NCBI GenBank assembly: GCA_963824395.1
Contig: CAWGPF010000005.1
Location: forward strand, 62,001 to 126,000
DNA: 64,000 bases
Direction: 5' to 3'
DNA from: 13-2-20CM-66-19 sp963824395
Lineage (GTDB): Bacteria; Pseudomonadota; Gammaproteobacteria; Steroidobacterales; Steroidobacteraceae
This document shows, piece by piece, positions 37,001 to 45,428 of the stretch. The notes beneath the pieces were generated by a model, which was not told the DNA's origin, made no database searches, and was given only the letters and a program-made list of their open reading frames with translations. The position numbers and the translations under genes were made by a program. Each line of letters opens with the position of its first letter. Positions within the stretch are counted from its first letter, which is position 1.

Positions 37001-40000
37001 GCTGAAGCAGGTGCGCAGGGCGTCGTGGCGCTCGAACAGGAGATCGAGTGAGCGCCGCAGGGCGCCTTCGTCGAGTTCACCGCGCAGCCGCAGGCTCACC
37101 GACTCGTTGAACGCGCAGGAGGCTTCATCGCCCATCTGCGCCGCGAGCCAGATCTCGGTCTGACTCTCGGTGAGGGGCAGTGCCTCCTCGGCCGTGGCGG
37201 CCGCCGCCACGGCCGCCGCCGGCTTCGCGGCCGCAGCGCCTTGGAAGATGCCGACGGCGGCAAGCTCCGCGACGCTCTCGCTGAAGGCCTCGCGGATGTG
37301 CTTAAGGTCGGCGTCCGAGTGCGCGGTGGTGAGGAAGCAGGGGAAGCCGTCCTGGATGTGCAGGCCGCGCAGGCGCAGGTGATAGAAGAGGAGCGTGGCG
37401 AGGGGGTGCTCGGCGTGGATGTTGAAGTGGAACCAGCTGGCGAAGCTCTCCACGCGCGCGCCGATCCCGTGCCGCCCGAAGAGGGCGTTCAGATCCGCCG
37501 CCAGGAGTGCGGTGCGCGCGGCGAGTCGCTCCTGCAGCTGCGGGCCCTCGCGCTTCACGTGTTCGAGGACCGCGAGCGCGGCGGCGAGCACCAGGGGATG
37601 GCGTACGAAGGTGCCGGCGAAGAAGGTGACGCCCACCTCCGGGACCGAGGCATCGCCGAACTGCCAGCTGCCCCCGTCGAGGGCATCCATGAAGCGCGCC
37701 TTGCCGGCGAGGATGCCGATCGGCAGGCCGCCGCCGACCACTTTGCCGTAGGTCGCCATGTCGGCGCGGACGCCGGCGAGCGCCTGGATGCCGCCCGGGT
37801 GGCTGCGAAAGCCCGTCACCACCTCATCGAGCACTAAGGCGGTGCCGCTGGCGGCGGTGAGGGCGCGCACGGCACGCAGGAATTCGAACGGCTGCAGGTC
37901 CGGGTGACGGCTCTGCACCGGCTCGACCACGACCGCGGCGAGCTCGGAGGCGTGCTCGCGCAGCCACGCAAGCGTTGCCGGTGTGGCGTACTCGAGCACG
38001 ACCATGTTCTCGACCGCCGCCGCGGGGATGCCCGGCGCCACGGGCACCGAACGCGGCGCGGCGCCCGCGTGCTGCACGCCCTTGACCAGCACCTCATCGA
38101 ACTGGCCGTGGTAGTCGCCATTGAAGACCACGATCTTGTCGCGGCCGGTCACCGTGCGCGCAAGCCGCATGGCGGCCATCACCGCCTCGGACCCGGTATT
38201 ACAGAAGGTCACGCGCTCGTTGCCGGTCAGTTCGCAGAGCAGGGCGGCCACCTTGCCGGCGAGCTCGGTCTGCGGGCCGATGGCGAAGCCGCGCTCGAGC
38301 TGCGTCTGCACCGCCGCGACCACGAAGTCCGGGGCGTGCCCGAAGGCGGTGCCGCCGTAGCCGTTGACGAGGTCCACGTACTCGTTGCCGTCGACGTCCC
38401 AGAGCTTGGAGCCGGCGCTGCGGGTCACGATCAGCGGATAGATGAGCTCCTTCCACTCGGCGCGGAAGCCGGCGACCGCGCGCGGATCGGCGAGCACTGC
38501 GCGCTCGGCCTGCGTCTGGCGCTTGGAGCCCGCGGTGCGCTGCGTATAGCGCGCCGTGAGCTCAGCGATGTGCTGCTGCTGCTGCGGTGTGAGGCTCTGG
38601 CCGGGGAGGGCCTTCGCGGGTGCGAACACCGCGAAGCGCGAGGGGCGCGGGGACTGCGCGCCCGGCGCCGCCGCGGCGCCGGCCGCCGCCGGTGCGCTCG
38701 AGCTGCGCTCGGCGAGGAAGGCGGCGAGCGCCGGGATGCTCGGGTATTCGCGCAGCAGCTGGCGGAAGGTCAGCGGCACGCGTGTCTGCGCCTGCAGCTT
38801 CTGCGCGACCTGCGTGAGGAACAGCGAGTCGTAGCCCATCTCGAGGAAGCTGGTGTTGGCGGTGAGGGAGGCCGGGGCATTCCCGGAGAGCTGCTCGAGG
38901 AGCGCGCCGATCGCCGCGCTCATCGCCGCCGTGCCACCCCCGGGGGCCGCAGGCGTGGGGGCGGCCTCGGCAGCGGCTGCCTCGCGCTCGAGCTGCGCCC
39001 CGGCGGCGCCGGCTGCTGGCGCGCCGCTGCGGGCCGGGGCCTCGATCCAGAAGCGCTTGCGCTCGAAGGGGTAGGTCGGCAGCGGCACCCGTCGTCTGGC
39101 ACCCTCGTGCAGGGCCTCCCAGCGCGGTTCCGCGCCGAGCGTCCAGAGCCTGCCGAGGGCCTCGAGCACGCCGTCGCGGTCGGAAGCCTTGCGCGCGCCA
39201 TCCGGGAGCGAGGTCACGACCCCTGCCGCCTTGGCACCGAGTGTCTGCAGGGCGAGCGTGCTCGTGACGTTGCCGGGCCCGACCTCGAGCAGAATCGGCT
39301 GAGGATCGCCGGCGGCGAGCACCGCGATGCCGGCGGCGAAGCGCACGGTCTCGCGCGCGTGCCGCGCCCAGTACTCGGGCGAGGTGGCCTCGTGGTGGGT
39401 GATCCAGCCGCCGCTCACACACGACACGTACGGCAGGCGTGGGGCACTCAGGGTGAGACGCGAGAGGAGCGCCTGTAACGGGGCGATCACCGGCTCGACC
39501 ATCGGGGAGTGAAAGGCGTGCGAGGTCTGCAGGCGGCGCGCGCTGATGTCGCGGGCCGCGAGCTGCGCTGCCAGGGCCTCGATCTCAGCCTCAGGACCTG
39601 AGGCGACGCTTAAGGACGGCGCGTTCACCGCGGCGATCGCGCTGCCGGGTCCGAGAAGTGCGCGCAGCTGATCTTCCGGCAGGCGCACCGCGAGCATCGC
39701 GCCCGCGGGGAGCTCCTGCATCAGGCGGCCGCGCGCGACGATGACCGGCAGTGCATCCTCGAGGCGCATGACACCGCTGAGCACCGCCGCCACGAACTCC
39801 CCGACGCTGTGGCCGATCATGGCGGCCGGCTCGATGCCGAGGCTGATCCACAGCTGCGCCAGCGAGTACTCGACCGCGAAGATCGCCGGCTGCGCCACCT
39901 CAGTGGCGGTGAGGACTGCGGCGGCCTGCGCAGCAGCGGCGGCCGGATAGACGAGGGCCGCCAGGTCTGCGTGAAGGTGCGGGCGGCAGATCGCCGCGCA

Positions 40001-41734
40001 CGCCTCGAAGTGGCGCCGGAACACGGCGTTGCCCAGGTACAGGTCGCGCGCCATCTGCGGGTACTGCGAGCCCTGCCCCGGGAACATGAAGGCGACCGCG
40101 GCGCGCTGCGCGGCCGCGCGCTGACTGCAGCCGCTCGCGGGCGGCGCTTCGAGCTCGCCTGCCGCATCGGCGCCGGTGACGAGGAAGCTGCGGTGTTCGA
40201 AGGCACGCCGTCCGAGCTGCAGGGTGTAGGCGATGTCTTCGAGCGGCGTCTGCGGGTGCGCACGCAGGTGGGCGGCGAGGTTGGCGCGTGTCGCTGCCAG
40301 TGCCGCCGGGGAGCGCGCCGAGAGCACGAGCAGCTGCGGCGCCGCGCTCGCGGTCACCGCTGCCGCGGGGGGCGGGGCTTCCTCGAGGATGACGTGCACG
40401 TTGGTGCCGCCGATGCCGAAGGCGCTGACGCCCGCGCGGCGCGCGCTGGCACCGCGCGGCCAGGGCCGGCGCTGCGCGTTGACGTAGAAGGGAGTGGCCG
40501 CGAAATCGATCTGCGGGTTGGGGCGGCTGTAGTGCAGGGAGGCCGGCAGCACGCCGCGCTCGAGCGCGAGCGCGGTCTTGATCAGCCCGACGACGCCGGC
40601 GGCGGCGTCGAGGTGGCCGATGTTGGATTTCACCGAGCCGAGGGCACAGAACTGTCCCGGGGCGATAGCACCTGCGGCGGCGAACGCGCGGGTCAGGGCG
40701 GCCACCTCGATCGGATCCCCGAGCGGGGTCGCGGTGCCGTGGCACTCGACGTAGCCGATGGAGTCGGCGCGCACGCCGGCGTTGGCGAGCGCCATCTCTA
40801 TGGCGGCGGCTTGTCCTTCGATGCTCGGAGCGGTGAAGCCGACCTTCGCCGCGCCGTCGTTGTTGACGCCGCAGCCGCGGATCACGGCATACACGTGATC
40901 ACCGTCGGCGAGCGCATCCTCCAGGCGCTTGAGCGCGACGACGCCCGCGCCGCTGCCGAACACCGTGCCGCTCGCGTCCGCGTCGAAGGGGCGGCAGGTG
41001 CCATCCGCCGACACCATCGCGCCCTGCTGATACAGGTAGCCGCGCTTCTGCGGGAAGCTGATCGACACGCCCCCCGCCAGCGCCATGTCGGCCTGGTAGA
41101 GCAACAGGCTCTGACAGGCCTGCGCCACCGCCAGGAGGGATGTCGAGCAGGCGGCCTGCAGGTCGAGGCTCGGCCCGCGCAGGTCGAGCTTGTAGGAGAC
41201 CCGCGTGGCGAGGAAGTCGAGGCCCGCCCCGAGCAGCTGCGGGTAGCAGCCGACCTGGTAGTTGCTGGTGAATTCCTCGAGCGCCCGGCGGTCCGTGCAC
41301 ACGTGGTGCAGGAAGTAGGTGTTGATGCTGCAGCCGGCGAACACCCCGATGGCGCCGCGGTAACGGCGCGGGTCGCAGGAGGCATCCTCCAGTGCCTCCC
41401 AGGCGCACTCGAGGAACAGCCGCTGCTGCGGATCGGTGAGCTCGGCCTCGCGCGCATACATGCCGAAGAATTCGGCGTCGAACTTTTCCACGTCGTTGAG
41501 GATCGGGCGCGCGCGCACGAAATTCGGGGCGCGTCGCACCTCGTCACTGAAGGCATCCTCGAGCTCGGCCTCGCTGAAGCGGCTCACCGATTCGACGCCG
41601 GCCTCGAGGTTGCGCCAGAACTCGCCGATGGTGCGCGCCCCGGGGAAGCGGCCGGCCACGCCGACGATGGCGATCGCATCGCCGGCCGGGGCGGCCGGCT
41701 CTTCGGCTGAGTCGGTTCTGTCGGCGCGTGTCAT
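34001..41734 (-). CDS. Hybrid PKS-NRPS KS-AT-ACP-aminotransferase-C-A-PCP
   Basis: The product is 2577 aa. KS (18-450): Cys196 in QAACSTS, His332, His374. AT (545-850): GHSVGEF with Ser643 and HAFH at 739-742, which indicates malonyl-CoA. ACP: MGYDS, Ser970. Class-III PLP aminotransferase (1090-1490): LDEVVTGF and Lys1331 in TYGKVVGG. C (1515-1950): intact HHIVCDG. A (1960-2455): TSGSTGMPKG, YGPTET, YRTGD and HGKLDR; its specificity code reads DILQLGLIWK, which I associate with glycine. PCP: LGADS, Ser2509. There is no KR, DH or ER. It should extend an aminoacyl starter by malonate, convert the beta-ketone to an amine, and add glycine. The order resembles mycosubtilin- and microcystin-type beta-amino acyl modules. 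ATGA overlap with the A-PCP gene. Confidence 0.95.
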   Translation of the reverse strand: MTRADRTDSAEEPAAPAGDAIAIVGVAGRFPGARTIGEFWRNLEAGVESVSRFSEAELEDAFSDEVRRAPNFVRARPILNDVEKFDAEFFGMYAREAELTDPQQRLFLECAWEALEDASCDPRRYRGAIGVFAGCSINTYFLHHVCTDRRALEEFTSNYQVGCYPQLLGAGLDFLATRVSYKLDLRGPSLDLQAACSTSLLAVAQACQSLLLYQADMALAGGVSISFPQKRGYLYQQGAMVSADGTCRPFDADASGTVFGSGAGVVALKRLEDALADGDHVYAVIRGCGVNNDGAAKVGFTAPSIEGQAAAIEMALANAGVRADSIGYVECHGTATPLGDPIEVAALTRAFAAAGAIAPGQFCALGSVKSNIGHLDAAAGVVGLIKTALALERGVLPASLHYSRPNPQIDFAATPFYVNAQRRPWPRGASARRAGVSAFGIGGTNVHVILEEAPPPAAAVTASAAPQLLVLSARSPAALAATRANLAAHLRAHPQTPLEDIAYTLQLGRRAFEHRSFLVTGADAAGELEAPPASGCSQRAAAQRAAVAFMFPGQGSQYPQMARDLYLGNAVFRRHFEACAAICRPHLHADLAALVYPAAAAAQAAAVLTATEVAQPAIFAVEYSLAQLWISLGIEPAAMIGHSVGEFVAAVLSGVMRLEDALPVIVARGRLMQELPAGAMLAVRLPEDQLRALLGPGSAIAAVNAPSLSVASGPEAEIEALAAQLAARDISARRLQTSHAFHSPMVEPVIAPLQALLSRLTLSAPRLPYVSCVSGGWITHHEATSPEYWARHARETVRFAAGIAVLAAGDPQPILLEVGPGNVTSTLALQTLGAKAAGVVTSLPDGARKASDRDGVLEALGRLWTLGAEPRWEALHEGARRRVPLPTYPFERKRFWIEAPARSGAPAAGAAGAQLEREAAAAEAAPTPAAPGGGTAAMSAAIGALLEQLSGNAPASLTANTSFLEMGYDSLFLTQVAQKLQAQTRVPLTFRQLLREYPSIPALAAFLAERSSSAPAAAGAAAAPGAQSPRPSRFAVFAPAKALPGQSLTPQQQQHIAELTARYTQRTAGSKRQTQAERAVLADPRAVAGFRAEWKELIYPLIVTRSAGSKLWDVDGNEYVDLVNGYGGTAFGHAPDFVVAAVQTQLERGFAIGPQTELAGKVAALLCELTGNERVTFCNTGSEAVMAAMRLARTVTGRDKIVVFNGDYHGQFDEVLVKGVQHAGAAPRSVPVAPGIPAAAVENMVVLEYATPATLAWLREHASELAAVVVEPVQSRHPDLQPFEFLRAVRALTAASGTALVLDEVVTGFRSHPGGIQALAGVRADMATYGKVVGGGLPIGILAGKARFMDALDGGSWQFGDASVPEVGVTFFAGTFVRHPLVLAAALAVLEHVKREGPQLQERLAARTALLAADLNALFGRHGIGARVESFASWFHFNIHAEHPLATLLFYHLRLRGLHIQDGFPCFLTTAHSDADLKHIREAFSESVAELAAVGIFQGAAAAKPAAAVAAAATAEEALPLTESQTEIWLAAQMGDEASCAFNESVSLRLRGELDEGALRRSLDLLFERHDALRTCFSATGEVMRVSPPRAPELPLHDLSGEAAPEEALARLIAADANEPFDLINGPPARVALARLARDHHVLLFTAHHIVCDGWSINVIVSELATLYPACRAGLTPQLAPALAFSAYARAQAQRDPGEVAQTEAFWLERFREPVRPLELPTDRPRPPLKSYRGASRTRRLDAALYRAIKQAGAKSGSTLFVTLLGAFQGLLGRLSGQREVVIDVPTAGQSLLGDEILVGHCVNFLPIRARWETDTAVSEHLRSLAREVLDAAEHSNYTLGTLVRSLAQPREHNRMPLAEIQFNLERLSERLELPQLSVEVTPNPKAHVVFDLFLNIIESETGLRLDCDYNTDLFDAATIDHWLECYQVLLESLVADAAQPLARLPYLPATERERVLYGYNDSAQEFPRDELIHELIAARARAHPEAVAVECGAERLSYGALEAHAARLAALLRERLGARAVPGCRVAVAVERSAQLPVALLGVLKAGCAYVPLEPSHPRARLRYILEDAGVAALITDGSIDTEILPAGIAVVHLRRDATALRAAEPAAAASRVTPADLAYVIYTSGSTGMPKGVEVEHHSVVNFLAAMARSPGLAPTDVLLAVTTVSFDIAALELYLPLSVGARLVIAPRDTLGDGFALRAELETHRVTVMQATPATWRLLLEAGFRAPAGFKMLCGGEALPRELATALQGGAGALWNLYGPTETTIWSACGVVVAAADAPVSVGRPIANTQLYVLDAELQPVAQGVPGELYIGGEGVARGYHGNPELTAQKFLANPFAPGRLYRTGDRARWLRNGELALLGRSDGQVKLRGFRIELGEIESTLARGLALEAAVLLREDTPGHARLVAYYRDDGNVRTPAALHAALAAYLPEFMIPSAWVALAALPRNAHGKLDRAALPAPEPAALAAEEFVAPQTAAEICLARIWSEVLHVPRVSATMDLLRLGADSIQLFQIIARSTREGFRLTARQLLQARTLRAVAALAEAVPAADPGAAKAALPTLGQFQRERRPAATRKR

Positions 41735-43572
41735 CGCGGCGTGCGCCGCGCCGGGCGGCGCGACAGGGCGGCCCCGCGCAGCCGGGCGCGCTCGGCGGCG
41801 CCGAGGGCTGCGGTGGCGGGGGTGAGCGGGGACTGGGCCAGGCGGGCCGCGAGCGCGCTGATTCTTGGATACTGGAACATCTCGATTACGGTCAAATCGC
41901 TCGCGAGCGAACGGCTGATGCTAGCGTGCACCTCCAGCAGCGCGAGCGACGTACCGCCCAGATCGAAAAAGTTGTCCTCCACGCCCACTTCATCGCGGCC
42001 GAGGACGCGCTTCCACAGCTCCTGCAGCAGAGCTTCGGTGGCGCCCTGCGGGGCACGTCCCTTGACTGCGGCATCCCGCGATGCCAGCTGCGGCAGCCGC
42101 GCGCGGTCGACCTTGCCGGTGGGCGAGAGCGGCAGCGACTGCAGCTGCGTGATGGAGGCGGGCTGCATGAAATCGGGGAGCTCGGCGCGCAGCGCCTGCC
42201 GCAGCGCCTGCTGATCGAGGGCACCGGCGGCGCAGGTGACGAAGGCGGCGATGCGCCGCGGGCCGCCCGCAGCGCCCTCGGCCATCACGGCGGCATCCTG
42301 CACGAGGCCCGTCGCCCGCAGGCGCGCCTCGATCTCATCGAGTTCCACGCGCTTGCCGTTGATCTTGACCTGGCGGTCGAGACGTCCGAGGAACTCGAGG
42401 TTGCCATCGCCGCGCTCGCGCACGCGGTCCCCGGTGCGGTAGAGGCGCTCGCCGGGTCGCTGCGGGTGCGGCACGAAGGACCTGGCGGTGAGCTCGGGGC
42501 GGTTGAGGTAGCCGAGCGCAAGTCCTGCGCCCCCGACACACAGCTCCCCTTCGCTGCCCGCCACGAGCGGCTGCTGCTCGTCATCAAGAACGCAGGTATC
42601 GGTGCCGCGGATGGCGCGCCCGATCGGCAGCGCGCTCTCACCCCAGTAGTCGTGCGGGATGGTGTAACAGCAGCTGAAGGTCGTGTTCTCGGTCGGGCCG
42701 TAGCCATTGATGAGTCGGCAGCCAGGCAGGCCCTTCAGGGCCCGCACCACGTGGACCGGCGAGAGCACGTCGCCCCCGGCCAGCAGCTGTCGCAGCGGCA
42801 GAAGTCCCTCGAGGTTGTTGTCCACCATCAGGTGAAAGAGCCCGGCCGTCAGCCACAGGGTGCTCACCCCGTGCGCGGCGATGGCCGCGCCGATCTCGGC
42901 CAGCGAGGGATAGGGGTTGCAGAGGATGGCGAGGCGGCCGCCGTTGAGCAGCGCCCCCCAGATCTCGAAGTTGCAGGCATCGAAGGACAGCGGCGCGAGC
43001 TGCAGGATGACCTCCTCGGGGCCGAGCTGCGCGTAATCATTGCCCAGCACCAGGCGCAGCACGGCGCGGTGCGGCACCAGCACGCCCTTGGGCCGCCCGC
43101 TCGAGCCGGAGGTGTACATGACGTAGGCGGGGTCGGTGCCCTGTGGCGTGCGCTTCGGTGGCGCGGCGGCGGGCGCTGCGGCCAGGGCGCTAAGCGAGAG
43201 CGCCTCGCCGCCCCAGAACTGAAGCGCGCCTGAGTGCACCAGTGACGCGTCTGCCAGCATCGCCGCCGGGGCACTGTCCTCGTAGATATAGCGCAGCAGG
43301 TTCACAGGATAGGCGGTGTCGAATGGCACATAGGCAGCCCCGCACCGAAGCACGCCGAGAATGGCGGCGATGGCATCGGCCGAGCGGTTGGCGTAGAGGC
43401 CCACCCGGTCCCCGGGCCCGACGCCGCGTGCGGCGAGCGCGGCCGCGATCGTCGCCGCGCGCGCCAGGAGCTCTGCGTAGCTCATCGGCGGCCCGTCCCC
43501 GCACAGCGCGGTGCGCTGTGGCGCGGACGCCGCGATCGCGGCGAAGGCTTCAGGGATGGATTGACGAGACAT
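41731..43572 (-). CDS. NRPS loading module A-PCP, valine-like
   Basis: The product is 613 aa. The adenylation domain (about 1-500) has YTSGSSGRPKG, GYGPTENTTF, YRTGDRV, GRLDRQVKINGKRVELDEIE and TGKVDR, all intact. PCP (505-575) carries LGGTS with Ser542. A basic tail follows. No condensation domain is present, so it is the natural starter module and the first gene of the cluster's minus-strand operon. The specificity residues read DAFWLGGTFK, which is close to codes assigned to valine. It would hand an aminoacyl thioester to the KS of the next protein. No obvious docking domain is visible. The start has only a weak Shine-Dalgarno. Confidence 0.93.
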   Translation of the reverse strand: MSRQSIPEAFAAIAASAPQRTALCGDGPPMSYAELLARAATIAAALAARGVGPGDRVGLYANRSADAIAAILGVLRCGAAYVPFDTAYPVNLLRYIYEDSAPAAMLADASLVHSGALQFWGGEALSLSALAAAPAAAPPKRTPQGTDPAYVMYTSGSSGRPKGVLVPHRAVLRLVLGNDYAQLGPEEVILQLAPLSFDACNFEIWGALLNGGRLAILCNPYPSLAEIGAAIAAHGVSTLWLTAGLFHLMVDNNLEGLLPLRQLLAGGDVLSPVHVVRALKGLPGCRLINGYGPTENTTFSCCYTIPHDYWGESALPIGRAIRGTDTCVLDDEQQPLVAGSEGELCVGGAGLALGYLNRPELTARSFVPHPQRPGERLYRTGDRVRERGDGNLEFLGRLDRQVKINGKRVELDEIEARLRATGLVQDAAVMAEGAAGGPRRIAAFVTCAAGALDQQALRQALRAELPDFMQPASITQLQSLPLSPTGKVDRARLPQLASRDAAVKGRAPQGATEALLQELWKRVLGRDEVGVEDNFFDLGGTSLALLEVHASISRSLASDLTVIEMFQYPRISALAARLAQSPLTPATAALGAAERARLRGAALSRRPARRTPR

Positions 43573-43780
43573 GGTGGCTGAGGTGCTGTGCCCGGGCGGT
43601 CAGGGGGGCGGAGTGTGCGGCGGACCCGCGCGTCCTGTCCCGGCGTCTTGGCGAGAGCTCCGTCTCGATACCGCTCCGCGAGGGGCGGGGCGCTGCGGTC
43701 CTTACATTGCCGATCGCGTCACCTTCCGGGGCGAACCCGGGCACTGCCGTACGAGCGCGTGAACCGAGGCCTGAGTTCGC

Positions 43781-43809
43781 TTGGCACGGCCGGTGCTGCT
43801 CACTAGGAT
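43781..43809 (+). promoter_or_regulatory. Promoter of the PPTase gene (sigma-70 or sigma-54 reading)
   Basis: TTGGCA (43781-43786) and TAGGAT (43804-43809) are 17 nt apart, a good sigma-70 promoter. The -10 ends 6 nt before the ATG, implying a leaderless transcript. The same stretch also reads TGGCACGGCCGGTGCT (43782-43797), GG-N10-GC, only one base from the sigma-54 TGGCACG-N4-TTGCT consensus. Both cannot be judged from sequence alone. Confidence 0.6.
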
Positions 43810-43815
43810 CGGACG

Positions 43816-44529
43816 ATGTTTGAAACTGTAGCACCCGCGCCGCCGGCCTTGAACCCTGCCCGGGCTGCCGGGGCGCTCGAGGCCCTGTTTCCGCCGGGCG
43901 TGGTGGCCGCCGAGCTTCACGGCGCCGCCCCCGCCGGGCTTTTGACAGAATCCGAGGCGCGCGCCGTAAGCCATTGTGCGCCAAAAAGAATAGGCGACTT
44001 CACGGCCGGGCGCCTGTGTGCGCGGCGGGCGCTGGCGGCCTGCGGCGTCACGGATTTTGCGCTCCTGCCCGGGCAGGACCGCCAGCCCCAGTGGCCGCCA
44101 GGGTATGTCGGCAGCATCACCCACACCGAAGGCTATTCGGCCGCGGTGGTCGGCGCGCACACGCACTTCCGCAGTCTCGGGGTGGACGCGGAGACGATCG
44201 CCGCGGTGCACGAAGAGCTGTGGCCGCGCATTTTGGGCGAAGCCGAGCGGGTGCAGGTTGAGCGCCTCGGGGGCGCCGCGCGCGAGTGCGCGGCGGCGCT
44301 CATGTTCGCGGCCAAGGAGGCCTTCTATAAGTGCCAGTTCCCCCTCACCGCCGAGTGGCTGGAATTTGAGGACCTGGCCATCGAGTCAGGGGATTTCGGG
44401 CGTGCCACCGGGGAGTTTCGCGTGCGTCCGCGCCGGGTGCTCACGCTGCGCCACCCAGGCGGTCTCGTCGAGGGCCGCTTTCGCGTGCATGCGCCTTACG
44501 TCAGCTGCGGCGTCGCCCTGCCGGTGTGA
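43816..44529 (+). CDS. 4'-phosphopantetheinyl transferase (EntD/Sfp type)
   Basis: The product is 237 aa. The conserved EntD-type motifs are all visible: GRLCARRAL, GSITHTEGY, the magnesium-binding GVDAE, and FAAKEAFYKC. It attaches phosphopantetheine from CoA to the Ser of carrier proteins. It is divergent from the NRPS loading module across 243 bp and is the obvious activator of the ACP and PCPs encoded there (Ser970, Ser2509, Ser542, Ser934). No Shine-Dalgarno precedes the start; see the promoter entry. Confidence 0.93.
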   Translation: MFETVAPAPPALNPARAAGALEALFPPGVVAAELHGAAPAGLLTESEARAVSHCAPKRIGDFTAGRLCARRALAACGVTDFALLPGQDRQPQWPPGYVGSITHTEGYSAAVVGAHTHFRSLGVDAETIAAVHEELWPRILGEAERVQVERLGGAARECAAALMFAAKEAFYKCQFPLTAEWLEFEDLAIESGDFGRATGEFRVRPRRVLTLRHPGGLVEGRFRVHAPYVSCGVALPV

Positions 44530-44669
44530 CCATTGCGCCTGCCGCGCCCCTTGCCGCAAGCTCCTCCCGGCACGATGCAGGAGGCGCAGGAGTTGAGAAT
44601 GACAGCAGGCACAGGACGCACCCTCGGGTGCGCGCCGCGGCGCGCGGGCCCCTGGCGCAGGATCAGGTC

Positions 44670-45422
44670 ATGAGCGAGCTCGTTCAGGTCACCCGTGCCG
44701 AGGGTGTGTGCGAGATCCGCCTCAACCGCCCCGAGAAGCGTAACGCCATCACCTTTGCGATGTACGCAGCCTTGAGCGCAGCCTTCGCCGCTGCCGAGGC
44801 GGACGAGGGTGTTCGGGCGCTCCTCCTGAGCGGGGAGGGGGCTGGATTCTGCGCCGGCAATGACCTGCATGACTTCCTCGCCGGCCCGGATTTCTCCGGG
44901 GCGCACCCGGTGATGGGATTCCTCAAGGGCCTGGCGACGCTGGAGAAGCCACTGCTCGCGGCCGTCCACGGCCAGAGCGTCGGGATCGGCGTGACGCTGC
45001 TGCTGCACTGTGACCTGGTGATCGCCGCACGCACCACCCAGTTCTCCATGCCCTTCGTAAGCTTAGGCCTCGTGCCCGAGGCGGCAAGCTCGCTCCTGCT
45101 GCCGCGCCTGATCGGCCCGCAGCGGGCCGCGGAGCTGTTGCTCCTCGGCAGGCCGTTCGACGCCGCCACCGCCCACTCCCTCGGGCTCGTCAACCGCGTG
45201 GTGGAGGAGACGGCGCTCATGAGCGAGGCGCGCGTGCTCGCCCAGGGCCTCGTGCGCCAGCCGCCGTTCGCGCTCGGCGCCACGCGGCGGCTGCTGCGCG
45301 GGGATCCGGCCGAGATCGTGGCACGCATGGAGGAGGAGGCGCGCATCTTCGGCGCACAGCTGAAGTCCGACGAGTTCCGCGCCGCCGTGGGGGCTTTCCT
45401 GGCGCGCGCCAAGGCGCGCTGA
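44670..45422 (+). CDS. Enoyl-CoA hydratase/isomerase (crotonase) family protein
   Basis: The product is 250 aa. The oxyanion-hole loops are GFCAGNDL and AVHGQSVGIGVTLLLHCD, and a catalytic-position Glu lies in LGLVPEAASS. The family start at MSELVQVTRAEGVCEIRLNRPEKRNAI fixes the ATG at 44670. It acts on a 2-enoyl-CoA or related thioester. The gamma-carbonic-anhydrase-like gene follows 6 nt after the stop, a pairing also seen in carnitine (CaiD-CaiE) and phenylacetate (PaaF/G-PaaY) pathways. The substrate is unknown. It might be an accessory to the NRPS/PKS cluster, but ordinary fatty-acid metabolism is as likely. Confidence 0.88.
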   Translation: MSELVQVTRAEGVCEIRLNRPEKRNAITFAMYAALSAAFAAAEADEGVRALLLSGEGAGFCAGNDLHDFLAGPDFSGAHPVMGFLKGLATLEKPLLAAVHGQSVGIGVTLLLHCDLVIAARTTQFSMPFVSLGLVPEAASSLLLPRLIGPQRAAELLLLGRPFDAATAHSLGLVNRVVEETALMSEARVLAQGLVRQPPFALGATRRLLRGDPAEIVARMEEEARIFGAQLKSDEFRAAVGAFLARAKAR

Positions 45423-45428
45423 ACGCCC

